In this document: piece after piece, positions 26,643-37,689 of the stretch
Numbering within the stretch: the first letter of the stretch is position 1
How the letters are laid out: every line of letters begins with the position of its first letter
NCBI RefSeq assembly: GCF_000815105.2
Contig: NZ_CP010310.2
Location: forward strand, 1,364,001-1,428,000
Source of the DNA: Pandoraea pulmonicola
Lineage (GTDB): Bacteria; Pseudomonadota; Gammaproteobacteria; Burkholderiales; Burkholderiaceae
Reading direction: 5' to 3'
Length of the DNA stretch: 64,000 bases
Notes under the pieces: generated by a model
What the model was told of the DNA's origin: nothing
What the model saw: only the letters and a program-made list of their open reading frames with translations
Database searches by the model: none
Position numbers and translations under genes: made by a program

Positions 26643-27114
26643 CGCGCAAGCGCCGGCTGGGCGACATGACGATGCCGAGCTCCGCGTACAGTTCGTCAAG
26701 CGCTTCGCGCGGGCCGATGAGCAGCGCGTGGGTGTCGCCGGTGATATCGGTGAGGAGGCTCACGAGCGTCTCGCCCTGACAGGTTTCGCGCGCCGCCACG
26801 AACCGCGCCGAAGTGAGCGCGGCGAGCGTGGCGAAGCGCTCGGCCTGCACCAGCCCGTTGATATGAAAGACGGGCTGCGCCGCACCCGACGCGCGTGGTG
26901 CGAGACGCACGTTCGTGCCGTCGCTGTGCGCACCCAGTGCGGCGAGCAGCCTGTCCCGGCTTTGGTGTCCAAGCACGCACCGCTCGCCGTGTACCCATCG
27001 CGAGATCGTGCAGCCCGCGATACCGCTCGCATAGGCGAGCCGGGCCAACGTGGTACCCGAGAGCTTGATGAGCAACCGGGCGACGGTGCGGTGGCGTTGA
27101 TCGATGTCATCCAT
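26593..27114 (-). CDS. Putative small HTH-containing protein
   Basis: A 173-residue protein that I do not recognise. The N-terminal part (TVARLLIKLSGTTLARLAYASGIAGCTISRWVHGERCVLGHQSRDRLLAAL) looks like a Cro/XRE-type helix-turn-helix. The middle (GLVQAERFATLAALTSARFVAARE) and the segment ETLVSLLTDITGDTHALLIGPREALDELYAELGI look folded. The Ser/Arg-rich last 20 residues overlap mgtA on the other strand and could be read-through of a formerly shorter gene. It follows the dapA-like gene by 58 nt on the same strand and may be transcribed with it. It could be a DNA-binding regulator. Confidence 0.5.
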   Translation of the reverse strand: MDDIDQRHRTVARLLIKLSGTTLARLAYASGIAGCTISRWVHGERCVLGHQSRDRLLAALGAHSDGTNVRLAPRASGAAQPVFHINGLVQAERFATLAALTSARFVAARETCQGETLVSLLTDITGDTHALLIGPREALDELYAELGIVMSPSRRLRVTASRSDARTCPSSSA

Positions 27115-27172
27115 GAGCGATGTCCTCCGGGGGCTGACGTGGCAAGTCTCGCGATGCGGCGCCAGGCGCGGC

Positions 27173-28054
27173 TCAGAACGCCATCGTCACTTCGAGTTGC
27201 GCGTCGATATCCTTGCGAAGCGCTTCCGTGCAGGGCATGAGCGGCCGGCGAACGGTCGGCGCGCACAGGCCGAGCGAGGCGAGCGCCGCTTTGATCGCGA
27301 CGGGATTGGGCTCGCTGAACAACCGGCGGATGAGCGGCTTCATGCCGTTGAAGAGCGTATTGGCGTGAGCCATGTCGCCGTCGCGCACATAGCGCACGAG
27401 CTTCAGATAGAGATCGGGACGCACATGCGCCGCGGCCGAAATGCAGCCGGTGGCGCCGGCCTGCAGCGCGGCGAGCAACTGCATGTCGTCGCCGCACAGC
27501 ACCCGCATGGTCGTTTGCGACGGCAGATGCACGAGCGGATGCGCGTCGCACTCCTTGATCGCGACGAACGCATCATGCGACGCGAGTTCGCGAATCGTCT
27601 CCACGCCGAGCGTCACGCCTGTGCGCAGCGGAACGTTGTAGAGCACGAGCGGCTTGCGCGTGCCGGCCGCGAGCGTGCGGTAATGCCAGAGAATGCCTTC
27701 CTGTGACGGGCGCAGATAGTACGGCGGCGGCACGAGGTAGCCGGCGAGCGGCAGATCGTCGAGGTGGCGCATCTGCCGTGCGGCGTTGGCGGTGTCGGCC
27801 GCGCCGACGCCCGCGAGCACCGGCGCATGACCGTGCGCCAGATGGCATGTGGTTTCCACGAGCCAGCGGCGCTCGTCCTCCGTGAGCAGCGTGCCTTCGC
27901 CCGTCGTGCCGGCCACGACAAAGCCGTTCACGCCCGCGGCGAGGTAGTAATCGACCAGACGCGCAAAGGCGTTGTGATCGATCTGGGCGCCGTTGGCGCC
28001 GGTCATGGGCGTGACGAGTGGAATCCACACGCCCTGAAAAATGGCTGTGTTCAT
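27173..28054 (-). CDS. Dihydrodipicolinate synthase / N-acetylneuraminate lyase family aldolase (DapA-like)
   Basis: A 293-residue class I TIM-barrel aldolase. The start MNTAIFQGVWIPLVTPMTGANGAQID at 28054 is typical of DapA. GTTGEGTLLTEDER carries the Thr-Thr site, YNVPLRTG the proton-relay Tyr, and VAIKECD the Schiff-base lysine (about residue 163). GVGAADTANAARQMRHL and GATGCISAAAHVRPDLYLKLV complete the family pattern. It condenses pyruvate with an aldehyde; the true substrate may be aspartate semialdehyde or another aldehyde, because paralogues are common. Other lysine genes are absent here, so a catabolic paralogue is possible. It probably shares a transcript with the small upstream gene. 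Confidence 0.85.
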   Translation of the reverse strand: MNTAIFQGVWIPLVTPMTGANGAQIDHNAFARLVDYYLAAGVNGFVVAGTTGEGTLLTEDERRWLVETTCHLAHGHAPVLAGVGAADTANAARQMRHLDDLPLAGYLVPPPYYLRPSQEGILWHYRTLAAGTRKPLVLYNVPLRTGVTLGVETIRELASHDAFVAIKECDAHPLVHLPSQTTMRVLCGDDMQLLAALQAGATGCISAAAHVRPDLYLKLVRYVRDGDMAHANTLFNGMKPLIRRLFSEPNPVAIKAALASLGLCAPTVRRPLMPCTEALRKDIDAQLEVTMAF

Positions 28055-28107
28055 AGCGAGAAGAGGCGGAAGTGAGTCGGGGGTGCCCCCCGGAACGTGC
28101 GGACCGT

Positions 28108-28428
28108 TCAGGCCGCGGGTCGCAAGCGCAGAGCGCCGAACTCGGCCTCGGGCAGCGACTGCATGACCACGTGCATGGCATGCGAGGCCTCCACGCGCGG
28201 CAAGGCGATCGACACGACGGCGGCGGTATCGCGCCGGATCGGACGGATTGTCTCGACACGCCAGGGCAGCGGCAGGCTCATCGCGAGCGTGACGGCCAGC
28301 GACGAGACGGCGGCGCGACTCAGCGTGATGTCGAGCGTGGCGTCCAGGCGCACGCGCGGGCGTTGCCGCACGGGGGAGGGGGGCGCATCGGGAGGTTCTA
28401 GGCTGGCGCGTTCGGCAATGGCAGGCAT
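28108..28428 (-). CDS. Hypothetical protein upstream of the DapA-like gene
   Basis: A 106-residue frame, MPAIAERASLEPPDAPPSPV then a conserved-looking core (RVRLDATLDITLSRAAVSSLAVTLAMSLPLP and VVSIALPRVEASHAMHVVMQSLPEAEF). No family is recognised; the alternating hydrophobic pattern in the core suggests a small alpha/beta fold. It lies 53 nt before the DapA-like start on the same strand. The N-terminal 25 residues are Pro-rich, so the real start could be later. Coding status is uncertain. Confidence 0.42.
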   Translation of the reverse strand: MPAIAERASLEPPDAPPSPVRQRPRVRLDATLDITLSRAAVSSLAVTLAMSLPLPWRVETIRPIRRDTAAVVSIALPRVEASHAMHVVMQSLPEAEFGALRLRPAA

Positions 28429-28485
28429 GGCAACGTGTCGATGACGACATGAGTGACGACGAAGCCAGTCTAGGGACGCGCGGAT

Positions 28486-28514
28486 AAAAAAGGCGTCAAG
28501 ATTTTTTGACGCCT
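28486..28514 (-). terminator. Intrinsic terminator of edd
   Basis: AGGCGTCAA / TTGACGCCT, a perfect 9-bp stem with a 6-nt loop. In the minus direction it is followed by a run of U (A-run 28486-28490 on plus). It sits 38 nt past the edd stop. Confidence 0.92.
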
Positions 28515-28551
28515 CTGAACTACTGTGCCTACCGTGCGCGACGGTGCCGTC

Positions 28552-30399
<1,848 letters not shown>

Positions 30400-30539
30400 G
30401 GCGATTCCGGGACGTTGTGGGGCGCCCATACGAGGGTGGGAGAGTCGCGCGGCCGAAGCCTGCGGCCTGTCTCGCCTGCCGGGCGGGGATGCGCCTTGTG
30501 CTGCATCACCTCTGGATGTAGTCAAAGCACGAGATTTTG

Positions 30540-30567
30540 TTGACTTGCAGTGTAGTTAAACTACAAT
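30540..30567 (+). promoter_or_regulatory. zwf promoter with HexR-type operator
   Basis: TTGACT (30540-30545), a 16-bp spacer and TACAAT (30562-30567). The perfect palindrome TGTAGTTAAACTACA (30551-30565) covers the spacer and most of the -10. It fits the HexR pattern of inverted TGTAGT-like arms. A partial half site (TGTAGTCAAAG) lies near 30517. Binding by the fused HexR domain would block zwf, and maybe edd. Confidence 0.82.
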
Positions 30568-30667
30568 GCGGTGTCAAAGTTGCGCTTTTCCGGTGACACC
30601 CGCCGAGTCCGCCCGCACTCTGTGCGGGCCTCGGGCGGCGTCTGACTGCACGGAGTCCACGCTCTTC

Positions 30668-32146
30668 ATGAACACGCCTTCACCCTATACCTTTGTCCTC
30701 TTTGGCGCCACCGGCGATTTGTCGCTGCGCAAGGTGCTGCCCGCGTTGTTCCGGGCGTTCTGCACCGGGCAACTGGAAGCCGAGGGGGACGCCGACCCGG
30801 CAGGGCGCATCCTGGCCGTCGCCCGCACGTCGATGGACGCCGCCGGCTATCACGCGTGGTGCGAAGCGCACGTGCGCGCTCACATCAAGCCCGACGTGTG
30901 GGACGAACCCACATGGAAGCGCTTTCTCGCCACCATCGACTACATGCCCCTCGATCTCGGCCGCCAGGACGAGTTCCGGGTACTGGCGGAGCGGCTTGCC
31001 AGACGCAAGGGGGTACGCATCTTCTATCTGGCGACGGGGCCGTCGCTGTTCATCCCGATCTGCGAGGGGCTGCGCAGCGCGAAGCTCAACGAGAACAGCC
31101 GCATCGTGCTGGAAAAGCCGCTCGGGCACGATCTGGCGTCCTCCGAGGGCATCAACGACGCCGTGGGCACCATCTTCCGCGAAGACCAGATCTACCGGAT
31201 CGATCACTACCTCGGGAAAGAGGCGGTGCAGAACCTGCTCGCGCTGCGCTTCGGCAATGCCATCTTCGAACCGCTGTGGCGGCGTGAACTGATCGACAGC
31301 ATTCAGATCACGATTGCCGAAGCCATCGGCGTGGAGGGGCGCGGCGAGTTCTACGAGCAGACCGGCGCGTTGCGCGACATGGTGCAGAACCACCTGTTGC
31401 AACTGCTGGCCATCGTGGCGATGGAGCCGCCGCTGTCGATGAGTGCCGACGCGGTGCGCGACGAAAAGCTGCGCGTGCTGCGCTCGCTGCGGCAGATGGA
31501 CGACGAGAGCGTGGCGCACAACGTCGTGCGCGGCCAGTACGGCGGCGGTGCCATCGACAAGTCGGCGGTGCCTGCCTACGTCGACGAACCGGGAGTGCCG
31601 GCGGACAGCCAGACCGAGACGTTCGTCGCGCTCAAGGCCGAGATCGACAACTGGCGCTGGGCCGGCGTGCCGTTCTTCCTGCGCACGGGCAAGCGGCTTG
31701 GCGAGCGCGTCGCGGAAATCGTCGTCAACTATCGCGCGACGCCGTACCCGCTGCTCGGCGCCGCCACGGCGCAGCCGGGCGCCAACCGCCTGGTGATCCG
31801 CCTTCAACCCAACGAATCGATCCGCCTTTACTGCCTGGCCAAGCAGCCGGGCGAAGGCATGAACCTGCAGACGGTGCACCTCGATCTGGCGTTCGACCAG
31901 TTCTTCAAGGGACACCGGATGGACGCGTACGAGCGGCTGCTGCTCGACGTCATCAACGGACGCCTCGCACTCTTCGTGCGTCGCGACGAACAGGAGCAGG
32001 CCTGGCGCTGGGTCGCCCCGATCCAGACGTACTGGGCCCGGCAGACCAAGGGGCCGAAGCGTTATGCCGCCGGCACGTGGGGGCCCCCGGCGGCGAGTGC
32101 GTTGCTCGCCCAGTCCGGCAGAAGCTGGGTCGAGGAAGAGAACTGA
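30668..32146 (+). CDS. zwf: Glucose-6-phosphate 1-dehydrogenase
   Basis: A 492-residue G6PDH, oxidising glucose 6-phosphate to 6-phosphogluconolactone with NAD(P)+. The start at 30668 (MNTPSPYTFVLFGATGDLSLRKVLPALF) gives the GATGDL nucleotide-binding loop at residues 13-18. The substrate motif RIDHYLGKEAVQNLLALRF is intact, with the catalytic His in the following region. The C-terminus ends in YAAGTWGPPAASALLAQSG, usual for the family. It is first in the plus-strand operon and reads into pgl after 132 nt. It is regulated by the palindrome in its promoter. Confidence 0.97.
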   Translation: MNTPSPYTFVLFGATGDLSLRKVLPALFRAFCTGQLEAEGDADPAGRILAVARTSMDAAGYHAWCEAHVRAHIKPDVWDEPTWKRFLATIDYMPLDLGRQDEFRVLAERLARRKGVRIFYLATGPSLFIPICEGLRSAKLNENSRIVLEKPLGHDLASSEGINDAVGTIFREDQIYRIDHYLGKEAVQNLLALRFGNAIFEPLWRRELIDSIQITIAEAIGVEGRGEFYEQTGALRDMVQNHLLQLLAIVAMEPPLSMSADAVRDEKLRVLRSLRQMDDESVAHNVVRGQYGGGAIDKSAVPAYVDEPGVPADSQTETFVALKAEIDNWRWAGVPFFLRTGKRLGERVAEIVVNYRATPYPLLGAATAQPGANRLVIRLQPNESIRLYCLAKQPGEGMNLQTVHLDLAFDQFFKGHRMDAYERLLLDVINGRLALFVRRDEQEQAWRWVAPIQTYWARQTKGPKRYAAGTWGPPAASALLAQSGRSWVEEEN

Positions 32147-32278
32147 CGGACTGAAGAAAGGAGCGAGGGGAGCGGAGGGGAGCCGTGCGCACCGGGACGA
32201 AGCCGGCGCGAGAGGCGCGCAATGACGCGTCGGCGAGCTCTCCCGGCGACGCGTCCCACGCCATCGGAGACAGAACGC

Positions 32279-32956
32279 ATGATCCACTGGAGAACCTATC
32301 CCACGCGCGAAGCGCAGGCGTTCGCGCTTGCCAATGCCGTCGTGGCCGGCATCGACGAAGCGCTGACGTTTCGGCCGCGCGCGTTGCTTGCCGTCTCGGG
32401 CGGCACGAGTCCGAGAGCGTTCCTCACGCAACTGGCGCGGTTGCCGGTGGCGTGGCGCGACGTCGACATCACACTGGTCGACGACCGCTGGCTTCCGCCG
32501 TCACATGCCGAGAGCAACGCTCGTCTGCTCGCCGAGACGCTGCTGCCCGGCGCGACCGGGGCTCGCTGGCTGCCGCTGGTCGACACGGCGACGGCCGCCC
32601 CGCTGCAGGTGCGTACGCTCAACACCACATGGACGCATGGTGTGCCGCAGGTCTGCGTGCTCGGCATGGGCGAAGACGGGCACACCGCATCGCTGTTCGC
32701 CGATGCGCCGCAATGGCGCGAGGCGATCACCACGCGCGACAAGTTCGTGCTCGTGCAGCCGCAACGCGCGCCGCATCTGCGTGTGTCGTGGTCGCTGGCG
32801 GCGCTCGCATCGTGCGAGCGTCTCATCCTGCAGATCCAGGGCCCTGCCAAGCGCGCCGTGCTCGAAGCAGCGCAGGCCGAGCTGCAGGACAACGCCATCT
32901 CCCGCCTGATCCACAATGAAGGAGTCACGATCGATGTCTTCTGGAGTGAGACATAG
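32279..32956 (+). CDS. pgl: 6-phosphogluconolactonase
   Basis: A 225-residue DevB-type lactonase, hydrolysing 6-phosphogluconolactone. The start is set at 32279 ([24 protein letters not shown]). Family signatures are [39 protein letters not shown], with the phosphate-binding GGTSP, and [13 protein letters not shown]. The sequence [15 protein letters not shown] matches the active-site helix. It follows zwf and overlaps the start of glk::hexR by 23 bp. Confidence 0.93.
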   Translation: MIHWRTYPTREAQAFALANAVVAGIDEALTFRPRALLAVSGGTSPRAFLTQLARLPVAWRDVDITLVDDRWLPPSHAESNARLLAETLLPGATGARWLPLVDTATAAPLQVRTLNTTWTHGVPQVCVLGMGEDGHTASLFADAPQWREAITTRDKFVLVQPQRAPHLRVSWSLAALASCERLILQIQGPAKRAVLEAAQAELQDNAISRLIHNEGVTIDVFWSET

Positions 32957-34805
32957 CACACCGCACGTGAGCGGCCCGCGTCTGCTGGCCGACATCGGTG
33001 GCACCAACGCCCGTTTCGCGCTCGAGATCGCCCCCGGCGACCTCGTGGAGATTCGCGACTACGCCTGCGACGATTTCCCCGGCGTGCTCGAAGTCATCCG
33101 CGCCTATCTCGAAGACGCCGATCACGCCGAGCCGGTGCGGCATGCCGCCGTCGCCATCGCCAATCCGATCGAGGGCGACGAGGTGCGCATGACCAACCGC
33201 GACTGGCACTTCTCGATCGAGGCCACGCGCCGTGCGCTGCGCTTCGAGACGCTGCTGGTCGTCAACGACTTCACCGCGCTCGCCATGGCGCTGCCCTATC
33301 TGTCCGACGACGAGAAACGGCAGATCGGCGGTGGCGAGCCGAGACCGAACGGCGTGATCGGCTTGCTCGGCCCCGGCACGGGCGTCGGCGTCTCCGGCCT
33401 GATCCCGGCCGGCGATCGCTGGATTGCACTGGGCAGCGAAGGCGGGCACACGACCTTCGCTCCGGCGGACGACCGCGAGATCGACGTGCTGCGCTACGCG
33501 TGGAAGCACTTTCCGCACGTGTCGTTCGAGCGGCTGGTGGCGGGGCCCGGGATGGCGCTCATCTACCAGGCACTCGCCGCGCGCGAAGGACGCGAGGTGG
33601 ACGCCCTGGAGACGCCGGCGATCGTGAGACTCGCCCAGATGGGCGACGTGCTCGCGCGCGAGACCGTCGACTGCTTCTGCGCGATGCTCGGCACGCTGGC
33701 GGGCAACGTCGCCGTGTCGCTGGGGGCGGTTGGCGGCGTGTATCTTGGCGGCGGCGTGATTCCGAAGCTGGGCAAGCTGTTCGAGGCGTCGCCATTTCGC
33801 CAACGCTTCGAGGCCAAGGGCCGCTTCGAGGCCTACCTGAAGCACATTCCAACCTTCGTCATCACGGCCGCGCATCCGGCGTTCCTGGGCACGTCCGCGA
33901 TCCTTGCCGAACAGCTCGGCTCACATGCGGCCGGGGCCGGCGCCCTGATCGACCGTCTGCACCGCTTGCGCGACCGGCTCAGTCCCGCCGAGCAGCGCGT
34001 GGCCGATCTCACGCTCAAGCAGCCGCGCGCATTGCTCGCCGAGCCGGTCGCGGACATCGCGCGCCTCGCGCGCGTGAGTCAGCCGACGGTGATCCGCTTT
34101 TGCCGCAAGCTCGGCTGCCAGGGGCTGTCGGACTTCAAGCTCAAGCTGGCGAGCGCGCTCACGGGCACGCTGCCGGTGCGTCACGGGCAGGTCCACGTGG
34201 GCGATACGGCGGCGGAGTTCGGTGCGAAGGTGCTCGATAACACGGTGTCGTCGATCCTGCAGATGCGCGAGCATCTCGACGCGCGCACCGTCGAGGCCGC
34301 GGTGACGCTGCTCGACGGCGCACGCCGTATCGAGTTCTACGGGTTGGGCAATTCCGGCGTCATCGCGCAGGATGCGCACTACAAGTTCTTCCGCTTCGGC
34401 ATGCCGACCATCGCGTACGGCGATCCGTATCTGTTGCAGGCCTCGGCCGGTTTGCTCGGAGAGGGCGACGTCGTCGTCGCGATTTCGGCATCGGGCCGCT
34501 CGACGGACTTGAACCGCGCCGTGGAAATCGCGCTCGCGCGCGGCGCCAGGGTGATCGCGCTCACGGCTCGCAATTCGCCGCTGGCGCGCAAGGCGACACT
34601 GGTGCTGCCGAACGATCACGTCGAGACGATGGGCGCGCACGTGACGATGATCGCGCGCATTCTGCATCTGGCGACGATCGACGTGCTTGCCGTGGGCGTG
34701 GCCATCCGGCGCGCCGGCCCCGGTGGCGAGGGCAATCGGGGCGAGGGCGCGCTCGACTGGCTCGGCCATGGCAGTGGGCGCGATTCGGGCGTGCACGCGG
34801 CCTGA
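32934..34805 (+). CDS. glk: Bifunctional glucokinase / HexR (RpiR-family) regulator
   Basis: A 623-residue fusion. The ATG at 32934 is chosen because AAGGAG lies 10 nt upstream; an ATG at 32916 has none. Residues 1 to about 325 are glucokinase ([15 protein letters not shown], phosphate loop [22 protein letters not shown]-like [12 protein letters not shown]). The remainder is an RpiR-type regulator: [31 protein letters not shown], then a SIS sugar-phosphate domain ([53 protein letters not shown]). The HexR half would sense KDPG and control zwf/edd; the kinase half feeds the pathway. Such Glk-HexR fusions are known in Burkholderiaceae. Here it overlaps pgl by 23 bp. Confidence 0.95.
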   Translation: MSSGVRHSTPHVSGPRLLADIGGTNARFALEIAPGDLVEIRDYACDDFPGVLEVIRAYLEDADHAEPVRHAAVAIANPIEGDEVRMTNRDWHFSIEATRRALRFETLLVVNDFTALAMALPYLSDDEKRQIGGGEPRPNGVIGLLGPGTGVGVSGLIPAGDRWIALGSEGGHTTFAPADDREIDVLRYAWKHFPHVSFERLVAGPGMALIYQALAAREGREVDALETPAIVRLAQMGDVLARETVDCFCAMLGTLAGNVAVSLGAVGGVYLGGGVIPKLGKLFEASPFRQRFEAKGRFEAYLKHIPTFVITAAHPAFLGTSAILAEQLGSHAAGAGALIDRLHRLRDRLSPAEQRVADLTLKQPRALLAEPVADIARLARVSQPTVIRFCRKLGCQGLSDFKLKLASALTGTLPVRHGQVHVGDTAAEFGAKVLDNTVSSILQMREHLDARTVEAAVTLLDGARRIEFYGLGNSGVIAQDAHYKFFRFGMPTIAYGDPYLLQASAGLLGEGDVVVAISASGRSTDLNRAVEIALARGARVIALTARNSPLARKATLVLPNDHVETMGAHVTMIARILHLATIDVLAVGVAIRRAGPGGEGNRGEGALDWLGHGSGRDSGVHAA

Positions 34806-34937
34806 GATCGTTTCGGATTCCGGAGGATATGCCGGCATCGCCGTCGCCTATTCCGGTGCGTAAAACGGGAGGCGCCGCGCGTGTGCCGGCGTGTTTGCCT
34901 GGTACTGCCGCCTGCCTGACGGGATCACCCCCCTGGC

Positions 34938-34966
34938 TTGATGCCACTAAACATGTTTAGCATAAT
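34938..34966 (+). promoter_or_regulatory. MarR gene promoter with operator CTAAACATGTTTAG in its spacer
   Basis: TTGATG (34938-34943) and CATAAT (34961-34966) with a 17-bp spacer. The perfect 14-bp palindrome (34947-34960) fills the spacer directly before the -10. The predicted transcription start, about 34973, is one base before the MarR ATG, so the mRNA would be leaderless. Confidence 0.8.
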
Positions 34967-34973
34967 GCGGCCT

Positions 34974-35621
34974 ATGAAAGTGTCCGATTCCACCCAACGT
35001 TTCGGCTTTCTCGTGGCAGACATCCAACGTCTGTTCGGGCGCCGCTTCGAACAGTTCGCACAACGCACGCTGCCGATGACGCGTGCGCAGTGCCGTCTGC
35101 TCGTCTACCTCGCCGACAATCGCGGCGCGAGCCAGACCGTGCTGGCCGACATTCTGGAAACCCCACCGCCAACGCTCGCCCGCATGCTCGAGTGCATGGA
35201 GGAAGCGGGCTGGGTGCGACGCCGTCCCGACGCGCGCGACCCGCGCATCGAACGTCTGTTCGTTACGCGCGCGGCGGCGGCGCAGCTGGAGATCGCTCGC
35301 GCACTTTCCGACGAGGTTCGCAACGAGGCGCTGCACGGGCTGACGGCATTCGAAACGGTGCAACTCACGCAGTTGCTGCAGAAGGTGCGTCGCAACCTCA
35401 CCAACGTCGTCCCCACACCGCTCGACACCGTAGTGCCTGCGGCGCTGCGTCGCGCCCGCGAGGACGCGCGACACGGGCGTCCGTTGGGCCATGCGCTGAA
35501 ACACGGCGACGGCGATAGCGGCAATGACGACGGTAGCGACGAAGACAGCGACGGCAGCAACAACGGTGGAGATGCTGCAGGCGGCAGCCTGTCGGAATAC
35601 ACCGACTTGCGGCCGCGGTAG
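34974..35621 (+). CDS. MarR-family regulator with long hydrophilic acidic tail
   Basis: A 215-residue MarR protein. The start at 34974 (MKVSDSTQRFGFLVADIQRLFGRRFEQFAQR) follows the -10 directly. The winged helix reads TRAQCRLLVYLADNRGASQTVLADILETPPPTLARMLECMEEAGWVRRRPDARDPRIERLFVT, with the DxRxxR wing. The C-terminal dimerisation helix is LTAFETVQLTQLLQKVRRNL. From about residue 174 there is an unusual tail rich in Gly, Asp, Ser and Asn (GDGDSGNDDGSDEDSDGSNN). Its operator is probably the palindrome inside its own promoter, so it should repress itself. Targets beyond itself are unknown; it is followed by dodecin. Confidence 0.9.
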   Translation: MKVSDSTQRFGFLVADIQRLFGRRFEQFAQRTLPMTRAQCRLLVYLADNRGASQTVLADILETPPPTLARMLECMEEAGWVRRRPDARDPRIERLFVTRAAAAQLEIARALSDEVRNEALHGLTAFETVQLTQLLQKVRRNLTNVVPTPLDTVVPAALRRAREDARHGRPLGHALKHGDGDSGNDDGSDEDSDGSNNGGDAAGGSLSEYTDLRPR

Positions 35622-35666
35622 CATGCGCCTAGGATGAGAAGTCTCCAAACCCATCCGGAGATTGTC

Positions 35667-35876
35667 ATGAGCGATCACGTGTACAAGCAGATCGAGCTGA
35701 CGGGCTCGTCGACGAAGTCCATCGACGACGCCGTCAAATGCGCCATCGAGCGCGCGAGCAAGACGTTGCGCAACCTGAACTGGTTCGAAATCACCGAAAC
35801 GCGCGGCCATATCGAAGACGGCAAGGTCGCTCACTGGCAAGTCACGCTCAAGGTCGGCATGCGTCTCGAAGACTGA
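35667..35876 (+). CDS. Dodecin flavin-binding protein
   Basis: A 69-residue dodecin. It opens [51 protein letters not shown]. The Trp in NLNWFEI is the residue that sandwiches the flavin in dodecins, and [22 protein letters not shown] is the family C-terminus. Twelve copies form a hollow sphere storing riboflavin, FMN or FAD. The start at 35667 has GGAG at 35657. Near a MarR gene and the flavin genes of the window, but not in their operon. Confidence 0.95.
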   Translation: MSDHVYKQIELTGSSTKSIDDAVKCAIERASKTLRNLNWFEITETRGHIEDGKVAHWQVTLKVGMRLED

Positions 35877-36103
35877 GCGTCGTCGCTTCGCTTCCGCCTT
35901 CACCTTCGTCTCGCCCATCGCGGCCGTCGCAACCGTCTTCGCGACGGCCTGCCCTTCGAAATTTCCTCCAGTTCGGGTCTGGCGTCAGGCCCGTCTCCGT
36001 TTTCCCCGATACTTGTCCGGCCGGGCTTTTCCGCGTCGCCACCCGCCGTGGGCCGGCATTTTGGGCTACCTCCCAGAGTCTCGCTGCGACGCCGCGCACG
36101 TCA

Positions 36104-36131
36104 TTGCGCCGTGTCAAAATAGGCGCATACT
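36104..36131 (+). promoter_or_regulatory. Candidate amn promoter
   Basis: TTGCGC (36104-36109), 16-bp spacer, CATACT (36126-36131), 32 nt before the amn start. The other 220 nt of the gap after dodecin show nothing I recognise. Confidence 0.5.
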
Positions 36132-36162
36132 CAACAGATGAAAAAGACAGAAGAGGTTTCGC

Positions 36163-37662
36163 ATGTCTGAACAAGAACCGGTCCATGCCACCCGATCGAT
36201 CGCCGACCCGGTGGAAGCCGTGGCCTACCTGAAGACGATCTACGACGCCAACACGGCCTATCTGCGCGCCGCTTTCGAACGGTTCTCGACCGACAGGGAC
36301 CTCGCGCGCCGCGTGAGCGCGCATTACCCGTTCATCCGCATCACCACCGAAGAGATTACCCAGCTCGACAAGCGTCTGTCGTATGGCTTCGTGTCGGGCC
36401 CGGGCAGCTATCAGACGACGGTCACGCGCCCCGACCTGTTCGAGAACTATTACATCGAGCAGCTTCACCGGCTGGCGCACAACCACGGCGTGGCGTTCGA
36501 AGTCGGCGTGTCCGACGAACCGATCCCCGTGCACTTCGCCTACCAGGACGGCGTGTACCTCGAAGGCGATCTCGATCAGACTCACCTGCGCGCCATGCGC
36601 ACGGTCTTCGACGTGCCGGATCTCGCCACGATGGATGACAGCATCGTGAACGGCACGCGCGACCCGCTGCCCGACGAGATCCTGCCGCTGGCGTTGTTCA
36701 CGGCGCCGCGCGTGGATTACTCGCTGCATCGCCTGCGTCACTACACCGCGACGACGCCCGAGAATTTCCAGAACTACGTGCTCTTCACGAACTATCAATT
36801 CTACATCGACGAATTCGTCGAGCTCGGGCGCGAGCTGATGAGCGCGAGCGACGATCCGGCCGTGCGCGAGTATCGCAGCCAGTACACGGCGTTCGTCGAG
36901 CCGGGCAACGTCACGCACTGGAATCAGAACATCGAGGCGCGCGCGGCCGAGGGCACGGCGCCGGGACGTTTGCCGCAGATGCCGGCGTATCACCTCGTGC
37001 GCCCGGACAACACCGGCATCACGATGGTCAACATCGGCGTCGGTCCGTCGAATGCGAAGACGATCACCGATCACATCGCCGTGCTGCGTCCGCACGCGTG
37101 GATCATGCTCGGCCACTGTGCGGGACTGCGCAACTCACAGCGTCTGGGCGACTACTGCCTCGCGCATGGCTATGTGCGCGAGGACCACGTCCTCGACGAC
37201 GACTTGCCGCTGTGGGTGCCGGTGCCGCCCCTGGCCGAAGTGCAGGTGGCGCTCGAGCGCGCGGTCGCCGACGTCACGCAACTGGACGACTTCGAGCTCA
37301 AGCGCGTGATGCGCACGGGGACGGTGGTCACGGTCGACAACCGCAACTGGGAACTGCGCGATCACCGCGAGCCGGTGCAGCGCATGAGCCAGAGCCGCGC
37401 GATTGCGCTGGACATGGAGAGCGCGACCATTGCGGCAAACGGCTTCCGCTTCCGCGTGCCGTACGGCACCTTGCTGTGCGTGAGCGACAAGCCGCTGCAT
37501 GGGGAACTGAAGCTGCCGGGCATGGCCGATCGCTTCTACCGGGAGCGTGTCGATCAGCACCTGAAGATCGGCGTGAAGGCGATGGAGCTTCTGCGCGACA
37601 ACGGCCTGGACCGTCTGCACAGCCGGAAGCTGCGCAGTTTCAACGAAGTCGCGTTCCAGTAA
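36163..37662 (+). CDS. amn: AMP nucleosidase
   Basis: A 499-residue AMP nucleosidase, splitting AMP into adenine and ribose 5-phosphate. The N-terminal third (AVAYLKTIYDANTAYLRAAFERFSTDRDLARRVSAHYPFIRITTEE) is the Amn-specific regulatory domain. The second half carries the PNP/UDP phosphorylase fold: ITMVNIGVGPSNAKTITDHIAVLRPHAWIMLGHCAGLRNSQRLGDYCLAHGYVREDHVLDDDLP, with MESATIAANGFRFRVPYGTLLCVSD as the nucleoside-binding motif. Length equals the family norm. The start at 36163 has AGAGG about 8 nt upstream. It is convergent with an Hsp70-like gene. Confidence 0.97.
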   Translation: MSEQEPVHATRSIADPVEAVAYLKTIYDANTAYLRAAFERFSTDRDLARRVSAHYPFIRITTEEITQLDKRLSYGFVSGPGSYQTTVTRPDLFENYYIEQLHRLAHNHGVAFEVGVSDEPIPVHFAYQDGVYLEGDLDQTHLRAMRTVFDVPDLATMDDSIVNGTRDPLPDEILPLALFTAPRVDYSLHRLRHYTATTPENFQNYVLFTNYQFYIDEFVELGRELMSASDDPAVREYRSQYTAFVEPGNVTHWNQNIEARAAEGTAPGRLPQMPAYHLVRPDNTGITMVNIGVGPSNAKTITDHIAVLRPHAWIMLGHCAGLRNSQRLGDYCLAHGYVREDHVLDDDLPLWVPVPPLAEVQVALERAVADVTQLDDFELKRVMRTGTVVTVDNRNWELRDHREPVQRMSQSRAIALDMESATIAANGFRFRVPYGTLLCVSDKPLHGELKLPGMADRFYRERVDQHLKIGVKAMELLRDNGLDRLHSRKLRSFNEVAFQ

Positions 37663-37663
37663 C

Positions 37664-37685
37664 GCCCGCCTGCCGGACGGCGGGC
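37664..37685. terminator. GC hairpin between amn and the Hsp70-like gene
   Basis: GCCCGCC / GGCGGGC, 7-bp stem with an 8-nt loop that can itself pair CCG with CGG. It lies just past the amn stop and 5 nt from the opposite stop. No clear T-run, so only a likely terminator. Confidence 0.55.
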
Positions 37686-37689
37686 TCGC

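Noticed and set aside
23202..26699. Uninterrupted antisense frame of over 1100 codons opposite mgtA
   Set aside because: High-GC codon-position bias of mgtA produces long antisense frames; the product is Arg/His-rich without any fold or start signal.
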